DNA of 64,000 nucleotides from Marsupella aquatica (taxonomy: Eukaryota; Marchantiophyta): contig OZ316891.1 of NCBI GenBank assembly GCA_973895155.1, positions 23,932,001-23,996,000 of the forward strand, given 5' to 3'. Numbering within the stretch: the stretch's first letter is position 1; every line of letters begins with the position of its first letter. The notes below the pieces were generated by a model, which saw only the letters and a program-made list of their open reading frames with translations, had not been told where the DNA came from and searched no databases. Made by a program: the position numbers and the translations under genes. Below, piece by piece: positions 10,679 to 23,515 of this stretch.

Positions 10679-11865
10679 ACTTTCTGAATTGTTCGTGTTG
10701 GAATCTATCGTAAGTAATCTGAATACTGAAGATGCAGCGGAGGGCCATATAAGTAGAGAGAGAGGAGATCACAGATCAAGGTAGATGACGGAGTGGGATA
10801 TTAATCTAGATCTAAGAGACACCGCTAACTAAGCAATGGGGAGCGCATGGGGCGCACCTACCATATTTACTGCCGTAATTCAAGTGTGTAACCTTTTTCA
10901 TAGGTGCCACCATTTCCATAACGCTCTGCCCAGAAAATTTTGCCTGGTAATCTTTTTCCCGACAAATATTAGTTACTATAATGATTGTTAGGGTTGGGGT
11001 TACTGTCTGTAACTTGTTTCCACAAAGCTCAGAAAAACTTCCTGGTGGCAACCTGTAAGCATTTCCTCACTTTCTGGTATCCCCAGACCAAGCTGTCATT
11101 ACCCTATATGTAAGTGGGTAGCGCATAATGTGCTCCTGTCAAGCCTGTAGTCCTAAGGACAGCGAGTGGTCCTAACAACTCTATAACTCCCTTCATGTCA
11201 CGAGTACAACACAGTTTCTAACAGTTTGGGCTAGTTTGGGCAAGGTCAGGTGAGGTCGGGCGTTCGGGGAGGCGATCAGGCGAGGCGAGGTGGGCGAGAA
11301 TCTAGTCTACCACACATCAGCATTCACACTTGGCTTTTTCTAGCTTTGTTGCAGGATGGACAGGCTGAACTGTTACAAAAAAATCTGGTCATCATTAAAG
11401 TGTCATGAAGGGCGACTGGTAGTGACTTTAGTGCAAATTAATGGGTGAGTGAAATTAAATGGAAACTTTGAGCGAGTGCTCAGGGACGAGAAACAGGGTG
11501 AAACCCATTTTTTGTCCTTCCAATAGCGTCAGGTCCTTTTCACTGCAAGTTAGTGCCAGGACATTCTGCTCTTTTCCTGCCCAGGCCCGTTTTCACTGCA
11601 TGGTGCCCATCTTGAATTTTCCTGCATTGTGCCTCCGTCGCTGCTGCTCAGGCCCGACATTGCTTGTTGCAAATTATTTGGAATTCTCTGGTAGAGATGT
11701 GCTTGAATGAGCAGAGTTTGAATTTAGAAACATACTCAAGCATATCTCTACCAGATAAATTCCATATTTTAATTTAGAAACATATGTCAACATTGCTGGG
11801 TCTCCCCGGGTAAGCTTTCGGGATTGCTTACCCGAAGCTGAAGTTTGTCGAACAGAGCTTATTAG
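10679..11865. other. Intergenic sequence, no gene recognised
   Basis: Upstream flank of the BAHD pseudogene followed by non-coding sequence. A G-rich stretch at 11220-11290 repeats gaggcga/gaggtggg words. Short ORFs here have no family resemblance. Two related segments near 11690-11790 (attctctggtagagatgtgc and, inverted, catatctctaccagataaat) form a short imperfect inverted repeat. Confidence 0.4.
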
Positions 11866-12252
11866 ATTGAAGCATTAGAAGAAGCACGGCTATTGGCAGC
11901 TCGACACGTCGTCAAGCAGCAGGTAGCTTCCAAGAAGCAGCATGACAAAGGACTACGAAAGGTCAACGTTATGACAGGCAATCTAGTCCTGTTGTACGAT
12001 AGTAGGTACATGCAATTTCCGGAGAAGCTTTATACCCGTTGGTTAGGGCCTTTCCTAGTCAATCAGATCTACCCTAATGGATCTTTGGAACTTGCAATGT
12101 ACGCTGGCGATTTACTACCCACGCGAGTCAGTTACGATTGTGTGAAGAAGTACCACCATCAAGACAATGACGCCGAGAGTGATGTTTGCAAGGACGCTTC
12201 ACAATTAAGTAGGGAGCTATGTGACGCCGCCGGTACGGCGGGTAATGAGTAA
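11866..12252 (+). pseudogene. Ty3/gypsy integrase C-terminal remnant
   Basis: The open trace after an in-frame stop at 11863 reads IEALEEARLLAARHVVKQQ, then NVMTGNLVLLYDSRYMQFP and YTRWLGPFLVNQIYPNGSLE, ending after VKKYHHQD. This is the C-terminal GPY/F-type segment of a Ty3/gypsy integrase (GDLVLLYDSR... RWLGPF... NGS). The catalytic integrase core and reverse transcriptase are absent upstream, so this is the 3' tail of a truncated polyprotein. What follows should be the 3' non-coding region and LTR. Stop at 12250-12252. Confidence 0.8.
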
Positions 12253-12767
12253 TTTGGTCTAACCGCGCTTAGCACGCACATTAGGGGTATCTTAGGCCAT
12301 TATTATTAGCATAACGACAGTACTTAGGTAGCCATTATGAGTAGGAAATCATTAGTCAATAAGGGGAATCCATGTTTGGGCTGGCGGCGGGTCACCATTT
12401 GCACGCCCGAGTTGCGAGCGTATAATGGGCCCTTTTCTCCCCTCTCTCGGGTCCGTATAACAAACTCCGGGAGGCGGCCACTAACACGAGCTGACCCGGA
12501 CTGGAGAAGGGGCCGGTACACTACGAGCGTGAAAGGCTCAACCTATAAGCAATGAGGAGGCGTCGGGTGATCAACGAGCTCTCAGGGTATAAAAAGGGGG
12601 CCAATCCTTTGCAATGCACCAAGCTCTCCAGTCCACGCGCCAGCTTTGATCCCAGCTCTCTCGATTTTCCTTTGTCACCTGCTATCTCTGAATGTTGCAC
12701 ACAATCCTTTCCAGTTTGGCCATACAATTTTGGACTCAGTTCCTGTCTATCGGAGGGCACTTGGCCG
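12253..12767 (+). promoter_or_regulatory. LTR-like region with TATA box
   Basis: This non-coding stretch lies directly downstream of the gypsy integrase tail. It contains a strong TATA box, tataaaaa (12588-12595), followed by GC-richer DNA leading into a gag-like ORF. This fits an LTR (U3 with TATA, then R/U5). The LTR limits are not defined, because no second copy was found in the window to compare. Confidence 0.45.
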
Positions 12768-13714
12768 ACTCATTGAAACACGCCAATCCGCGCCGATATG
12801 AGATTGAACGCAAATACAAGAGAGCCATCCGCCTAGTAGGCCGCCACCACTATCTCCTTAACTTTGAGTACCCGTCCCAAAGCAAGCTTTACCGACCCCA
12901 AGAGGTATCAGGGTACTTCTTCGATGGAGGCAAATACATCGGCTTCTAGGAGGCACTGGTTTGGCTTCTGAACAAGGTCTTCAATATTCCGGGCACGATC
13001 AACTTACAGCGGCACCACTTTGACCACATCCCCGTTCGGGTCCGGGCTATCATCAACGGCAAGTTCAACACTACCCGGTCGACAAGACCATCTTCACTTG
13101 TGTCGGAAAACTCCATCGACACTTGCAGAACTTCATGGCAACTCTACCATCAATGACCAGTGCCGGCCAACCCGTGCCCGTACCTGCACCTACACCTCCT
13201 CGGCCTCAGCCAAGCCGGTCCCCACCACCCGTTCCATCACCTCTCCAAGTACGATCCGTGGTGAATGCGGTACATATCAGCTCCAAAGACGAGGAAGCTC
13301 ACCCTCCTCGGAATCGACGATCGCGGGGTATGAACAACCCCACACCACCCCAGCAAGCCTGAGGGGACAACACGGTAACACTAGCGGCCCCGACACCAAT
13401 ACTCACGGCAGTCGCACTACCACCACCTGACCGGGAGGATGGAGAGATGTCCCCTTCTTCTAGTCACCCCGGGAATCAGTCTCGGAGTAGGAAGAGGAAG
13501 GAGCCCGCAGCCGTATCCGGGTTGCCTTTGGCCACGGTTGCGGTAGCCAAGCTGACCATGCATCACATGGGGGACAATGTTCACAAGAACATTCTCCACC
13601 GCAAGCATGCATGCTATCTGAAGACTTAGGGGTTTGAGCACCTCGCCTCTCTCCCTTGGAACGGGAGCAGGTATTACGGGTAGGATATGACGGAGTTCAT
13701 TCAGAAGTTTGACA
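12768..13714 (+). pseudogene. Gag-like ORF of the outer retroelement, left part
   Basis: The traces YEIERKYKRAIRLVGRHHYL and LLNKVFNIPGTINLQRHHF (to about 13070) and then a Pro-rich stretch (QPVPVPAPTPPRPQPSRSPP) occupy shifting frames, so a frameshift near 13080 is likely. From 13123 one frame runs to 13714 with in-frame stops at 13360 (TGA), 13627 (TAG) and about 13681 (TAG). It ends DMTEFIQKFD at the boundary of CACTA element A. The same frame resumes at 57404 as KARQQTQAHGRVMCLDEARL, so A was inserted inside this ORF. I do not recognise the N-terminal domain. It is a gag-type structural protein by position. Confidence 0.5.
13712..13714. repeat. ACA target-site duplication, left copy (element A)
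   Basis: ACA immediately precedes the left TIR; ACA also follows the right TIR at 57401-57403. A 3-bp duplication is the hallmark of CACTA-superfamily insertion. Confidence 0.85.
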
Positions 13715-13743
13715 CACTAGTGGAAAATAGTGTCCTTAATGAC
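13715..13743. repeat. Left terminal inverted repeat of element A
   Basis: Starts CACTAGTGGAAAATAGTGTC and pairs with the inverted right end at 57372-57400 at 23 of 29 positions; the first seven bases are identical. Confidence 0.85.
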
Positions 13744-14045
13744 TAGAATGAGGACTGAAAAATGAGTCATATGTACCAATATATGACTAGAGCTTTTCTG
13801 TCATACCTGCCTCGTCTTTTAGGACAGTCAATTAAGACAAATGACTAAAACTCTCACTAGTCATTTATGGTAGTCCTAAATGACACAATATTTCTGAAAT
13901 GACATGTTGTCCTAAATGACTGAATGAACGGCCGTCAGTCATTTAGGCATGTCTTTAATGACACATATTTAAACAAATCATATTACAACACGTGGCAACT
14001 ATGCACGGTTGTCATTATATGTCATTTCAGACATGTCATAAATGA

Positions 14046-14394
14046 CACAATAATAAATCATTTAAGGTGTCATTTAGTGTGTCATTGAAGGTGTCGTACA
14101 TGGTGTCATTAAAAATGTCATACAAGGTATCATTGAGGGTGTCATACAGGGTGTCATTGAGGGTGTCATACAAGGTGTCATTGAGGGTGTCATACAGGGT
14201 GTCATTGAGGGTGTCATACATAGTGTCATACATGGTGTCATTGAGGGTGTCATTGAGGGTGTCATATATGGTGTCATTGAGGGTGTCATTGAGGGTGTCA
14301 TTGAGGGTGTCATTGAGGGTGTCATACATGGTGTCATTGAGGGTGTCATACATGGTGTCATTGAGGGTGTCATACAGGGTGTTTTTAAGTAATG
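14046..14394. repeat. 12-bp minisatellite (ggtgtcattgag / ggtgtcatacag)
   Basis: About 29 tandem 12-bp units alternate between ggtgtcattgag and ggtgtcatac(a/c)(a/g). Every unit has GTGTCAT, the word scattered through both subterminal zones of elements A and B. The period of four codons makes fake ORFs (LRVSYRVS-like, LNDTLYDT-like). Its subterminal position makes it a candidate binding array for the element's TNPA-like protein (inference). Confidence 0.85.
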
Positions 14395-14420
14395 TCATTT
14401 GGGATGTATCTAAGAAGAGC

Positions 14421-14700
14421 TCATAGTTATATTCAAAATCACATACAATGAATCCACTTAGAACCCTAAACAAAGACATCACTCAGTTATATTCAAAATC
14501 ACATACAATGAATCCACTTAGAACCCTAAACAAAGACATCACTTTGCGCATCATCATCGTATTCATAAATTCACACTCCAACATTCACAAGCTCTAATAT
14601 AGAATAATTGTAAAAACAGAAGTCATCATTGTATTTAGAAATTCACATTCCAACATTCACAAGCTCTAGTATAGAACAATTGCAAAAACAGAAGTCTTTA
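14421..14700. repeat. Two adjacent tandem duplications (about 62 bp and 70 bp)
   Basis: A ~62-bp block (agttatattcaaaatcacat onward) at about 14425 is repeated almost exactly from about 14485. A ~70-bp block starting atcatcgtattcataaattc near 14555 is repeated with about 10% change from near 14625. Both lie between the 12-bp array and the 3' end of the TNPA-like gene. Confidence 0.75.
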
Positions 14701-14801
14701 TGATGAAGTGATAGAAAGTACACATTTTTCACTTGCATGAGTGAAACAATGGTAACCAAAATATTCAAAAATTCTCTGTTCTACATGATCAGAGAAAATG
14801 T

Positions 14802-17800
14802 TCAACACTTCCGAAGAAACCTAGCATTCCACAATGTATTCATTCCTAACACATTTCGTAAGCAGAGTTGTTTCTCTTCTTTGTTGGGCATTGGCAATGT
14901 TGCATCACCACAATACACTGCCTTAACTAATACTCGCACCCAAGGACTCTCAATCATGACACAATGAAATTTATCCTCTCCTGGTAACCCTGTCACTTCA
15001 CCTCTAGCAACAATTGTAGAGCAATCCACAACGCTTCGTACTTCTATAGCATCTCCTTTTGAAAACTGCCACACAAAATTGTTAGGACAAATAGTACTGT
15101 CTTGTAGTACTGATTTGGGCATATCATCAATTTAAGAACATAAGCCAACTGAAAACAAATTCACCTTTGCTACTGGATTTGGGGAGAGAATTGGTCCTCG
15201 TTCACTAGGTGAGATAGTGATAGGGGTTGATTTCTTGAATCTCTTTGAAGGCCTAGGTGGTGTAGCCTCTTGTTCCTGAATTGCATTTGACACTATCTGT
15301 TCATCTGTGACAGTAATCTCATCACTCTCACCATTACCAATGCTGCTTTGTACAACGCAAGGTTCCTGCAGTGCTCCCAAATTTGCTTCTCCCATACTTG
15401 GCTTTGGCTTCTGCCTTGTTAAAGTATCTGATTTCTCTCGCTGTGATACAGGATTCTCTCCTGAAGAAGCTACCACAAAACCAAACAATGAATGCTTAGA
15501 AAACTTCATTCTAAATTGAAAAATAAACTATTGCATATGTAACATGTTTAGAGTATAATTTTGTATGTTCTTACCATCACCATCACCCGAGAAAGTAAGA
15601 GAACGTTTCCTGCTACTACCTTTAGGCTCAACCATCACCTTAGTAGCAATTGCATTTGATAATTGCATATGGAACTGATTCTGTTGATTTTGTGCAATGA
15701 AAGAGGTCATCATAGATGTCAAATTGTCCACTTTGAATTCAAGCTTGGTTAAATTCTCCACAGACTGTTCAAGCTTGAGTAATCGAGCTGGTTCCTCAAT
15801 TGTAGTTTCCCTGGACAGTGGAGTCTACATACACAAACACACCATACAATGTCAATCATCAATGATAATTTGAACATCATGGATAACTGATAATCAAAAT
15901 TGAATATATACACAGGTTTTCATTACATACCGCTGATCCATGTGCAGATCCAATTCCAACAAAACTACTGCCTCGATGTTCACCACTGCCCATAGATGGA
16001 CTGATCTGCACTGGGGGGACTGGACTACTAGACACAAGTTTTGATATAACAGGGCTTGTCAATCCTTTTGCTTTCTGGAAACACATAATCACATTCAAAG
16101 CAATTGGAATATTAATGAGAACTCATCATGTCATTGTTTATTCCTATACTAGATGAACACTTCAATTCAAATAACAGTCTAGACCTGCAATGAGATGGAC
16201 CATCTGAAGATTCTTACCAATCTTTTTTCTGTTCCAGCAGCCCCTCCTCTTCCAAAATGCTCTTTGTTCACCACTTCTGCCCTCCTTGCTTTCATCACAA
16301 CACTCCTTGCAAGCAAAGCAGGACTATCAAAATGATCCACCAGTTGTGCCCATTTCAATGGGTCAACATATTGAGGTCCTGGTTTGGAGCGATCACGTTT
16401 ACATACATCCTTCCAATAAGTATTTAGTTTGTGACGTTCTCTTTTCAATAACGTCCGATAGTGACTAATAAATTTCTTGTCAAACACTGACTGCTTATCT
16501 GGATACTCCCAATCTGCCTCCATCAATTTCTGCACATCCTCAATTATGTTTGGATCTTGTTTGTTCCAATCAGGTTCTGATACATCGAAAAGCCTCAAGA
16601 CATTGGCACGCAGCTCCTCCATCCAATATGGTTTATTAGGATGAGAATCATCAATATCATTGTCATGAATCTGATAAAAACACCACAAATGATAGCCATC
16701 AACATTGAGAATGAAACAAACACCAAATTGCTTCTGAGTACACAAACTGTAGGCCACAAATGTGAAATGTGCAATGAAAATCTTACCATTATCAATTTTC
16801 CCTTCTTATTGTCAGCCCTTCTTACACTACCAGTTCTCTGGAATTGTTTTTTGGCTTGCCTAGATTCCCTGCGTTGCTCTGTTGCAGTCTTTCTTCCCTC
16901 TACATACACAATGAGCATCCAATATTGATGATCCATAATTGTAAAATGAGGGACAAGAAATATTACAATATAATAAGAGGATGCTTCATTGAATTTGACT
17001 TACCTGAACCCTGACTGGATGTCACTACTATAGAGTATCCAGATTTCCCAATCGATGTTGATGGAACCACCACTATACACATGCAAACCATTGGAGTTAT
17101 GAATCCAACATTCATATAGATCAACATTGAAAAATACATTGAAAATCTTTGAAATTACTTACATTCAAATAGCTGGCCAGTTACAGGGTCTTTGTAACAT
17201 TGCACCATGCCACTCATGGAAGGTCCAACCTTTGTAGGGGTTTCTTTTGCATCTGCCAAGCTCTTGGATGGAGGTTGCAGATGGACCTGTCCAGATCAAG
17301 TTAAAACCAATGTTATTGAACAGAATCACTACCAATGTCTATAGTTTCCTCATATTGTTGGTGAAATGTAATAGGAATCTCACCTTGGATGAACTTTCTG
17401 GTTTCTCATCTTCACTGTACTCAGCATCAGTGTCATAATCTGATTCAGAGCCCTCATCACCAGACTCTGCCATACTCACTGAGACAATTCTTGATAGTCT
17501 GGAGCTCTGTCTCCTCTGTGTGGTAACCTCACTTCTAGGAGTTTGACGTGCACTTGTTTCCTGCTTGCGCCCTACGGTCTGTGTTGCACCCAATCTACAT
17601 CAAAGAATATCAATGAATGAATGACAAGTACCAACAACCAACTCATATTGCTGATGAACAATATTAACACATCTTTGCACATTCAAAACAACATGCAAGA
17701 TTATACTCACATGAAATTGAAATTTTCTCCAAATATCTCCCTAAATTTTCTATTGTTGTCTGCTACCTTCTTATTTCGTTCCTCCTCATATGGAGGTATT

Positions 17801-17812
17801 CGCTGCATTCAC
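14802..17812 (-). CDS. TNPA-like protein of element A, multi-exon
   Basis: This is the second gene of a CACTA element; TNPA-type proteins bind subterminal motifs and assist TNP2. Exons inferred from GT-AG sites: about 17812-17711 (RIPPYEEERNKKVADNNRKF), 17593-17393 (acidic, SDYDTDAEYSEDE), others near 16900 and 15900-16090, 16671-16219, about 15740, 15477-15167, and a last exon 15065-14802. The 16671-16219 exon (WMEELRANVLRLFDV ... KFISHYRTLLKRERHKLNTY ... HFGRGGAAGTEKRLV) resembles the plant Ptta/En/Spm transposase segment. The last exon (FSKGDAIEVRSVVDCSTIVA ... VKAVYCGDATLPMPN) fits a Tnp1/En/Spm-like domain. Exon order matches the gene in element B. No clear lesion was seen inside the predicted exons, but the joins are not proven. 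It starts about 80 bp after the tnp2 stop, on the same strand. Confidence 0.6.
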
Positions 17813-17892
17813 TGCTAGATCATGGCATGCCATGTTAGTATGATCCCACTATCAACTAAATGAAACCAGACTGTATAGTATCTTCAAACCAT

Positions 17893-20800
17893 TCATTTCC
17901 TTTTATACTTTCTTTTTCCTTTGTCTGTAGTACTTGGTCCAGGCTCCTGTCTAGTTATACAGGCTTCTGCCAACTCTATGTGAAACTTAGCATTGTCATC
18001 CATAGTATCATGGAAATCAACTTCCATGTAATCACCCAGCACCCTTGTAGACCTGGATTCCTTGTGGAGGATTGTCCTCCATGCAATCCCCTTATCATTT
18101 GGGTAAAAAAACACCTATTCTATCTGTCGTGGCAATACATAGTCCATTTTCTTGGAAGCACCCAGCTCCTTCTGAAAATTTACTTGCCACAATCCAAACG
18201 CATCATATCTCATACTTGCTGTGGCTTTGGGAGTCCAAGATGGGTTTGCCCACCTTCCATTGAAAAGGACCACTTCCTTTATCAGAGGCCCATAGTTCAA
18301 CACTAAGATGTCTGTCAACACCCCCACATATTGTACAGATTCATCTACTGTTGCCCCTGACCTAATGACCCGCTTCTCAGTGAATGTACAAGCCATCCCA
18401 GAATCAAAAGTCTTGAACCCAGATGAGTCACAATCAATCAAGGAACCTAGTGATGGAATGGTCCTCCAATGGTGCCCATAGGCTCTGCAGGCCCTGTACC
18501 GCAGTGCCTTCAGACTAGGTGGTACACTATACGTTGCCAACACCATTCATTCAAACTCATTCTCAAAATTATGCCTTCTAATTGTCACTTCAAACCATTC
18601 TCTAAAAGGAGGCAACTCATCCAAATCAGAGGGATAAGGCACAGGATTCCTCCGATTTCCTGGATTCTTCATCCATTCTTTCCGGAAATCTGCTTTGTGC
18701 TTGGTAACTGCCTCCTTTTGATCATCATAAACCCTGCATGGCAAGAATGACAGTTAGCTCCTAGGCCCACACAATTTTTGCTCAAAACTCAATTCTGTTT
18801 AATAATAAACAACAGAGAACTTAACAATATAAACCATGCTCATACCTATACCATGGTTCCACCAACTCTTCATTCTCTAGTATGTAATGATGCATAGCTA
18901 TCATATCATTCCACTCCAAGGTGATCTGTTTTCCAGCTCCTTCCAAGACAATGCCTGCAACACCAGGATTCTCCTCCAAGTCCCATGTTCTCATTCCTGT
19001 CCCCTTAACATCGATCATGTATTCAGAAAGGAATCCTAAAGATTCATCTAGAAGGTAGCCTTCAGCCATAGAAGCCTCTGGACGTGCCTTGTTTTGAACA
19101 TAACCCTTCAAGGTCTTTAGATATCTTTCTATTGGGTACATCCATCTAATGTTCACTGGACCACAGATGTCTAGTTCCTAAACCAGATGAATCAACAGAT
19201 GGGTCATGACATCAAAGAAGCTTGGTGGGAAATGAATTTCCATAAAGCAGAGTGTGAATGCAACATCCATCATCACAGAGTCGTACTGTGAGGGATCCCA
19301 AACCTTGGCACAGATGGTACGCCACACATTGCTCACTCTGGCTATGGCCAACCAAACACCTTCATCAAGTAATCCCATTGTTGCCAATGGAAGGATTTGT
19401 TGCATGAGGTGATGGAAATTGTGAGATTTCAGCCCTGATAACTTCTTCTTAACTGTGACACATTTAGCCAGAGAACTGCTGAAACCAGTGGGCCCTTTAA
19501 AGGCCAACAATACCTCTAAGAACTTAGTCTTCTTTGTCGTACTGAGGCAGTATGGGGCTGGCGGCATGATCTTTGAATCTTTTTTTGGATCTGGATTTGG
19601 AACCAGCCACAGGTGTTCCCGCACGTCCATGACTTTCATGTCTTCTCGAACAGAAGGAGTATCCTTTGTCCCCAAAATAGTGTGCACGATGTTGTGTGCA
19701 AGATTCTTCTCATAGTGCATGGGATCCAAACAATGGTTGATGAGAAGTTTCTGCATTGGACGCACAGTTCACTACAAACTAAGTTAGAATAAGAAATGTT
19801 ACTCCTTGCTACTTAACATTAATACACACTGAGGGATTCAGTATGGGAAACCAGATACTTACACTCCAGTATGGCAGCTTGTATAATCCAGTAACCCTCT
19901 TCACTCCATTCTTCTTTACTGGAGAGTTTTCATCATCCAGCGCATTCCCTGGTTTCTTCTCCACATATTTAGCGGCCTTTTCTCCCCAACGTTTCCTATC
20001 AGAGCTGGACACTCTACACGGTGCATCTCGTGCCTCTACCTCACCATTAAAGTATTTTGCCACTTCCTCTTTGCAAAAATAGTGCCTTTGTGGTCACCAG
20101 CGACGATGGCCAGCAAATAGTAACTTGCCCAACTGTTTTGAACCATGTGCCACACAATTTGGCCCACAAACCACACATCCTTTGTACCCTGCATGTTGTT
20201 GGCCAGAGACTAATCCATATGCAGGATAATCATTGATTGTCCACAATACTGAAGCCCTTAGCTTGAACTCTTGCTGCAATCCTAGCCTTGGTAGAACATC
20301 AAAAAAATCTACTCCTTCTGACCATAATGTCTCAAGATCATCCACAAGTGGAGCCATGTATACATCAAATTGTTCCTCGCTTACAGACATAGGACCTGGA
20401 ATTAGAAGAGCCAGCATGACAAAGAACTTCTTTGTGGAAAGCCAAGGAGGGATATTATAATTCAACAGCAGGATTGGCCATGTAGACCAGGCAGTAGAAT
20501 TATTCCCAAATGGATTTACCCCATCAAGTGCCAATCCCATTCGCACATTCCTTGGCTCAGCAGCAAAAGCAGGGTTGATCTCTGTGTCCACATGTTTCCA
20601 TGCCTTTGAATCTGCTGGATGTCGGACCATGTTGTCCTTGCTCTTGTTCTCATGATGCCAAGTCATTAGCTTAGATGTACCCTTAGTGGCATACAATCTC
20701 TTCAATCGAGGGATTATAGGGAAATATCTCAAGACCTTCACAGGTTGTAAAGAATTCCCCACTAACTTCATCTTTGGCTGATTACACTTGGAACAATTGT

Positions 20801-21680
20801 CCAACTCTGCAGTCTCATTTCTAAATAACATACATCCATTCTCACAGACTGGGATTCTCTCATAGTCTAAACCCAATTTTCTCAGTAATTGTTTTGCAGC
20901 ATATAGGTTTTTAGGGAGAGTGTGCTCTGTTGGCATTCCATGCCCAGTCAACAAAGACAACATGGCATTCACTCCCGTGTTTGAGAACCTATTGTTGTGA
21001 TAGATGTTTAAAAACAACAACATGAAGGAAACTACATCTGTCTTACTGCCTGGAAATAAGGGTTTCATGGCTTCTTCTAAAGACCCTTGCAGAGGGACAG
21101 GATTTATAGGATGTCCTGCTGTAGGTGTGTCCTCAGCCCTGGTCTCAGCAGAGGGTGGATCTGCCTCATTCTCATCATTTTGAAACATTGAATCTATATC
21201 AAAAGGAGGATCATTATCCACATATTCGTCAGACTCTTCAGAAGCTCTTGCCAATGTCTCCTGAAGTAAAACTCTGACCTGCTCTTCAACATCTATTGAT
21301 GGCTGGCCTGAGTGGAATGCCTCTCGAGACATTCCTGCCCTCAGTGCCTTTGTACCAGAGTTACGGATGTAATTGGATCTCCACTCCTCATCAAAAGAGT
21401 CTTCACCCTCTCCTACCCACACTCAACAGGCAGGGTAGCGGCCATATTTAAGAAGATGTTGTCGACTGGTCTTTCGAGTAGTCTTAACAATCCCTTTGCA
21501 TTCCATGCAAGAGCAATACATTCTATGATCAGCACTACCAGAGCAAGCTATCTGTTCCCGAGCCCATAAGTTATCATCACGACGCTGTATTCGACATGGA
21601 TGGGAAAGAGGTAAACTTCTCAGGTTGTCTGCCTCTATTGTATGTGCAGTGTTATGTGACCCAGCCTGGCTAGAAGCCAT
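17893..21680 (-). pseudogene. tnp2 (TNPD-type) transposase of element A, five nonsense codons
   Basis: CACTA TNP2 catalyses excision and insertion. Three exons by comparison with element B: 21680-19863, 19750-18846 (905 nt) and 18733-17893. The N-terminal transposon-associated Cys domain (DDNLWAREQIACSGS ... CMECKG) comes first, then the tnp2 core (LPKNLYAAKQLLRKLGLDYE, GLALDGVNPFGNN, WTINDYPAYGLVSGQQHAGY), the junction KLPYWS|KLLINHCLDPMHYEKN, a DUF4218 block (QILPLATMGLLDEGVWLAIA to RWMYPIERYLKTLKGYVQ) and a DUF4216-like end (YVGVLTDILVLNYGPLIKEV). In-frame stops lie at 21423 (TGA), 20094 (TGA), 19178 (TAG), 18547 (TGA) and 18115 (TAG); no frameshift is needed. The stop at 18115 sits where B has Gln, and the others are also compatible with C-to-T decay. 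Confidence 0.85.
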
Positions 21681-22694
21681 GATTGCAGCACTACCTAATC
21701 AAAAACACAATTGCACATCTTTCTTTTGTGACATCTTGCAGAGCTCTAGACAACTCCAAAACCCTTCCATACCATCTTCTATAGCGTCATGTGAAGCAAA
21801 CATGTGCACAAGTGAAGAATAGACATACATTTGAGGTACAGTACTCCAACTGAGGTAAAGGCAGCTCCCACTTTAGCCTTCATTGCCAATAGAATAGTAC
21901 ATGCATGCCAACAACAGGTAAACAGATGACATATTAGCAACTTGATCAGAAATTATTTACTTGGGTACGTTACCTAATCTCATTTCATATTGTAAGTGGC
22001 AATGGGTATTTGAAGGAGACTTGAATTGTACAAATCAAAATGTCATCAGTTTACAAGACCAAAGAAAGGCCTACCTGAACCAGATTTAGGCCAAGGGTGT
22101 TCACAATAGTCAGCAATCTCAGACCCTTCAAAACAGTGAGTACAATAAGAAACATTAATCATAATGTCCATCAATCCCCTCCATTCTTTGACTTTTGAAT
22201 ACATTTGTTGAAATGATCCTCTTCAAATATATAGGCAATTTTTATTTGGGCAGGTACTAGAATAGATTCCACATCACAACATTTCATCATCCCCACACAA
22301 ACCAGGATACATATGGACAAGGGCCTGAAAGGGTTTCATGTAATTAATCTACATAATTAAACATATAGTGTTTTTGTGCAGTAGTAAGAATGAAATACAG
22401 TCACTCAGTCTTCAAAATTATCAAAAAGGAGAAAATTCTGAGACCCGGGTTGAAGGAGTTGTTAAGGGTGTTGACCCGGGTTTAGAAAGGCAGTACTACA
22501 AAACTTGAGAGACATTACGTGAAGTTTGCCTTGTTATGCCCAAATCCCTCAAAGGGACAACAAGAATTTTAAGACCTTGGGTGGATTTTAGGTCTTGCCT
22601 CTTAAGGTCAGTGTGATGTTTTTTAGTTCTTTTGTTATGTATCTCCATTCAGGCTCTTCATATGTTTGCCATTGACAAAACAGTCATCATACAA
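21681..22694. other. Upstream region of element A tnp2
   Basis: Between the tnp2 start (minus strand) and the end of the EDM2-like cargo. No further gene is recognised. A short direct repeat, gacccgggtt, occurs at about 22441 and 22473. This should hold the tnp2 promoter and 5' UTR. Confidence 0.45.
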
Positions 22695-22897
22695 TCAGAA
22701 TTGATACTGGTCTTTCTCCACTAAGTGCTGCTCTACTCTAGGGCAAACAGTCTCAACCCCTGGTCCCAAGATTGGCTCATCATGGTGAAACGTTATACAG
22801 GCACACCTCCTTTGCAGTCTAATGTGTCCATCCCGCCTATATATATCCCCAGGGCACACTCGATATTTTGGGCAAAAATCCTCACAACTATGGATAC

Positions 22898-23061
22898 TGT
22901 TGTAACCATTTACTCTAGACCATGGTTAACCCCTAACCCTATCCTGAAGGGGTAACATGGGTTAACACCAACCCCAACATGTAACCCTATGGTGACTATA
23001 TAAGTCACACCCATAATGGAACACAACAGCGAGTTGCAAGTCTCTCCATTGTCACACAACA
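22898..23061 (+). repeat. 5' LTR of the Copia element
   Basis: 164 bp, starting TGTTG and ending CAACA, with a TATA box (ctatataag) at about 22997-23004. It is identical to the 3' LTR and unusually short. Confidence 0.95.
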
Positions 23062-23079
23062 CGTTATCAGCGCAATAGC
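23062..23079 (+). other. Copia primer-binding site
   Basis: cgttatcagcgcaatagc starts immediately after the 5' LTR. The core ttatcagcgc resembles the TATCAG-AGC type site complementary to initiator tRNA-Met used by most plant Ty1/copia elements. Confidence 0.7.
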
Positions 23080-23515
23080 ATCTAAATTTTTTTTCAGTTT
23101 GGAGTTAAGGTAGGATAATTGGAGTACGGCTTTCAGACAAAGAAATTGACTTCCAATGTTGCATTTTTAGCCCCACCCCACATCAGTAACTGCCACCGAT
23201 TCAAATCACACCATAATTTAAACTTCGGATCCTCTGAATAGTCCACGAATCCTTACGGAAAACACACAATCCGTATATAATTGATTAGTGACACTATCGG
23301 AGAGGCATGAATCACTTTGAAATAGTGTTTTCCCGTTCAAATTCGACTCAATTTTTTTTATATCTTATTGTTCCGCCACGGAAATCCTGAGTTTCTTTTA
23401 TCGCCAAGGAAAATCCCGTGGATAAAAAGGCACGAGTGATTGAAGTAATTGAGAACGACATAGATTTGATATTAATCAGAACGCGGACAGTGATTTGTTA
23501 CAGATTTGAGATACT

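Noticed and set aside
14046-14394. CRISPR-like repeat array
   Set aside because: Plant transposon context, 12-bp period with no unique spacers, no cas genes.
14036-14482. ORFs with LNDTLYDT or LRVSYRVS repeats
   Set aside because: Translation of the 12-bp subterminal minisatellite; a period of four codons keeps frames open.
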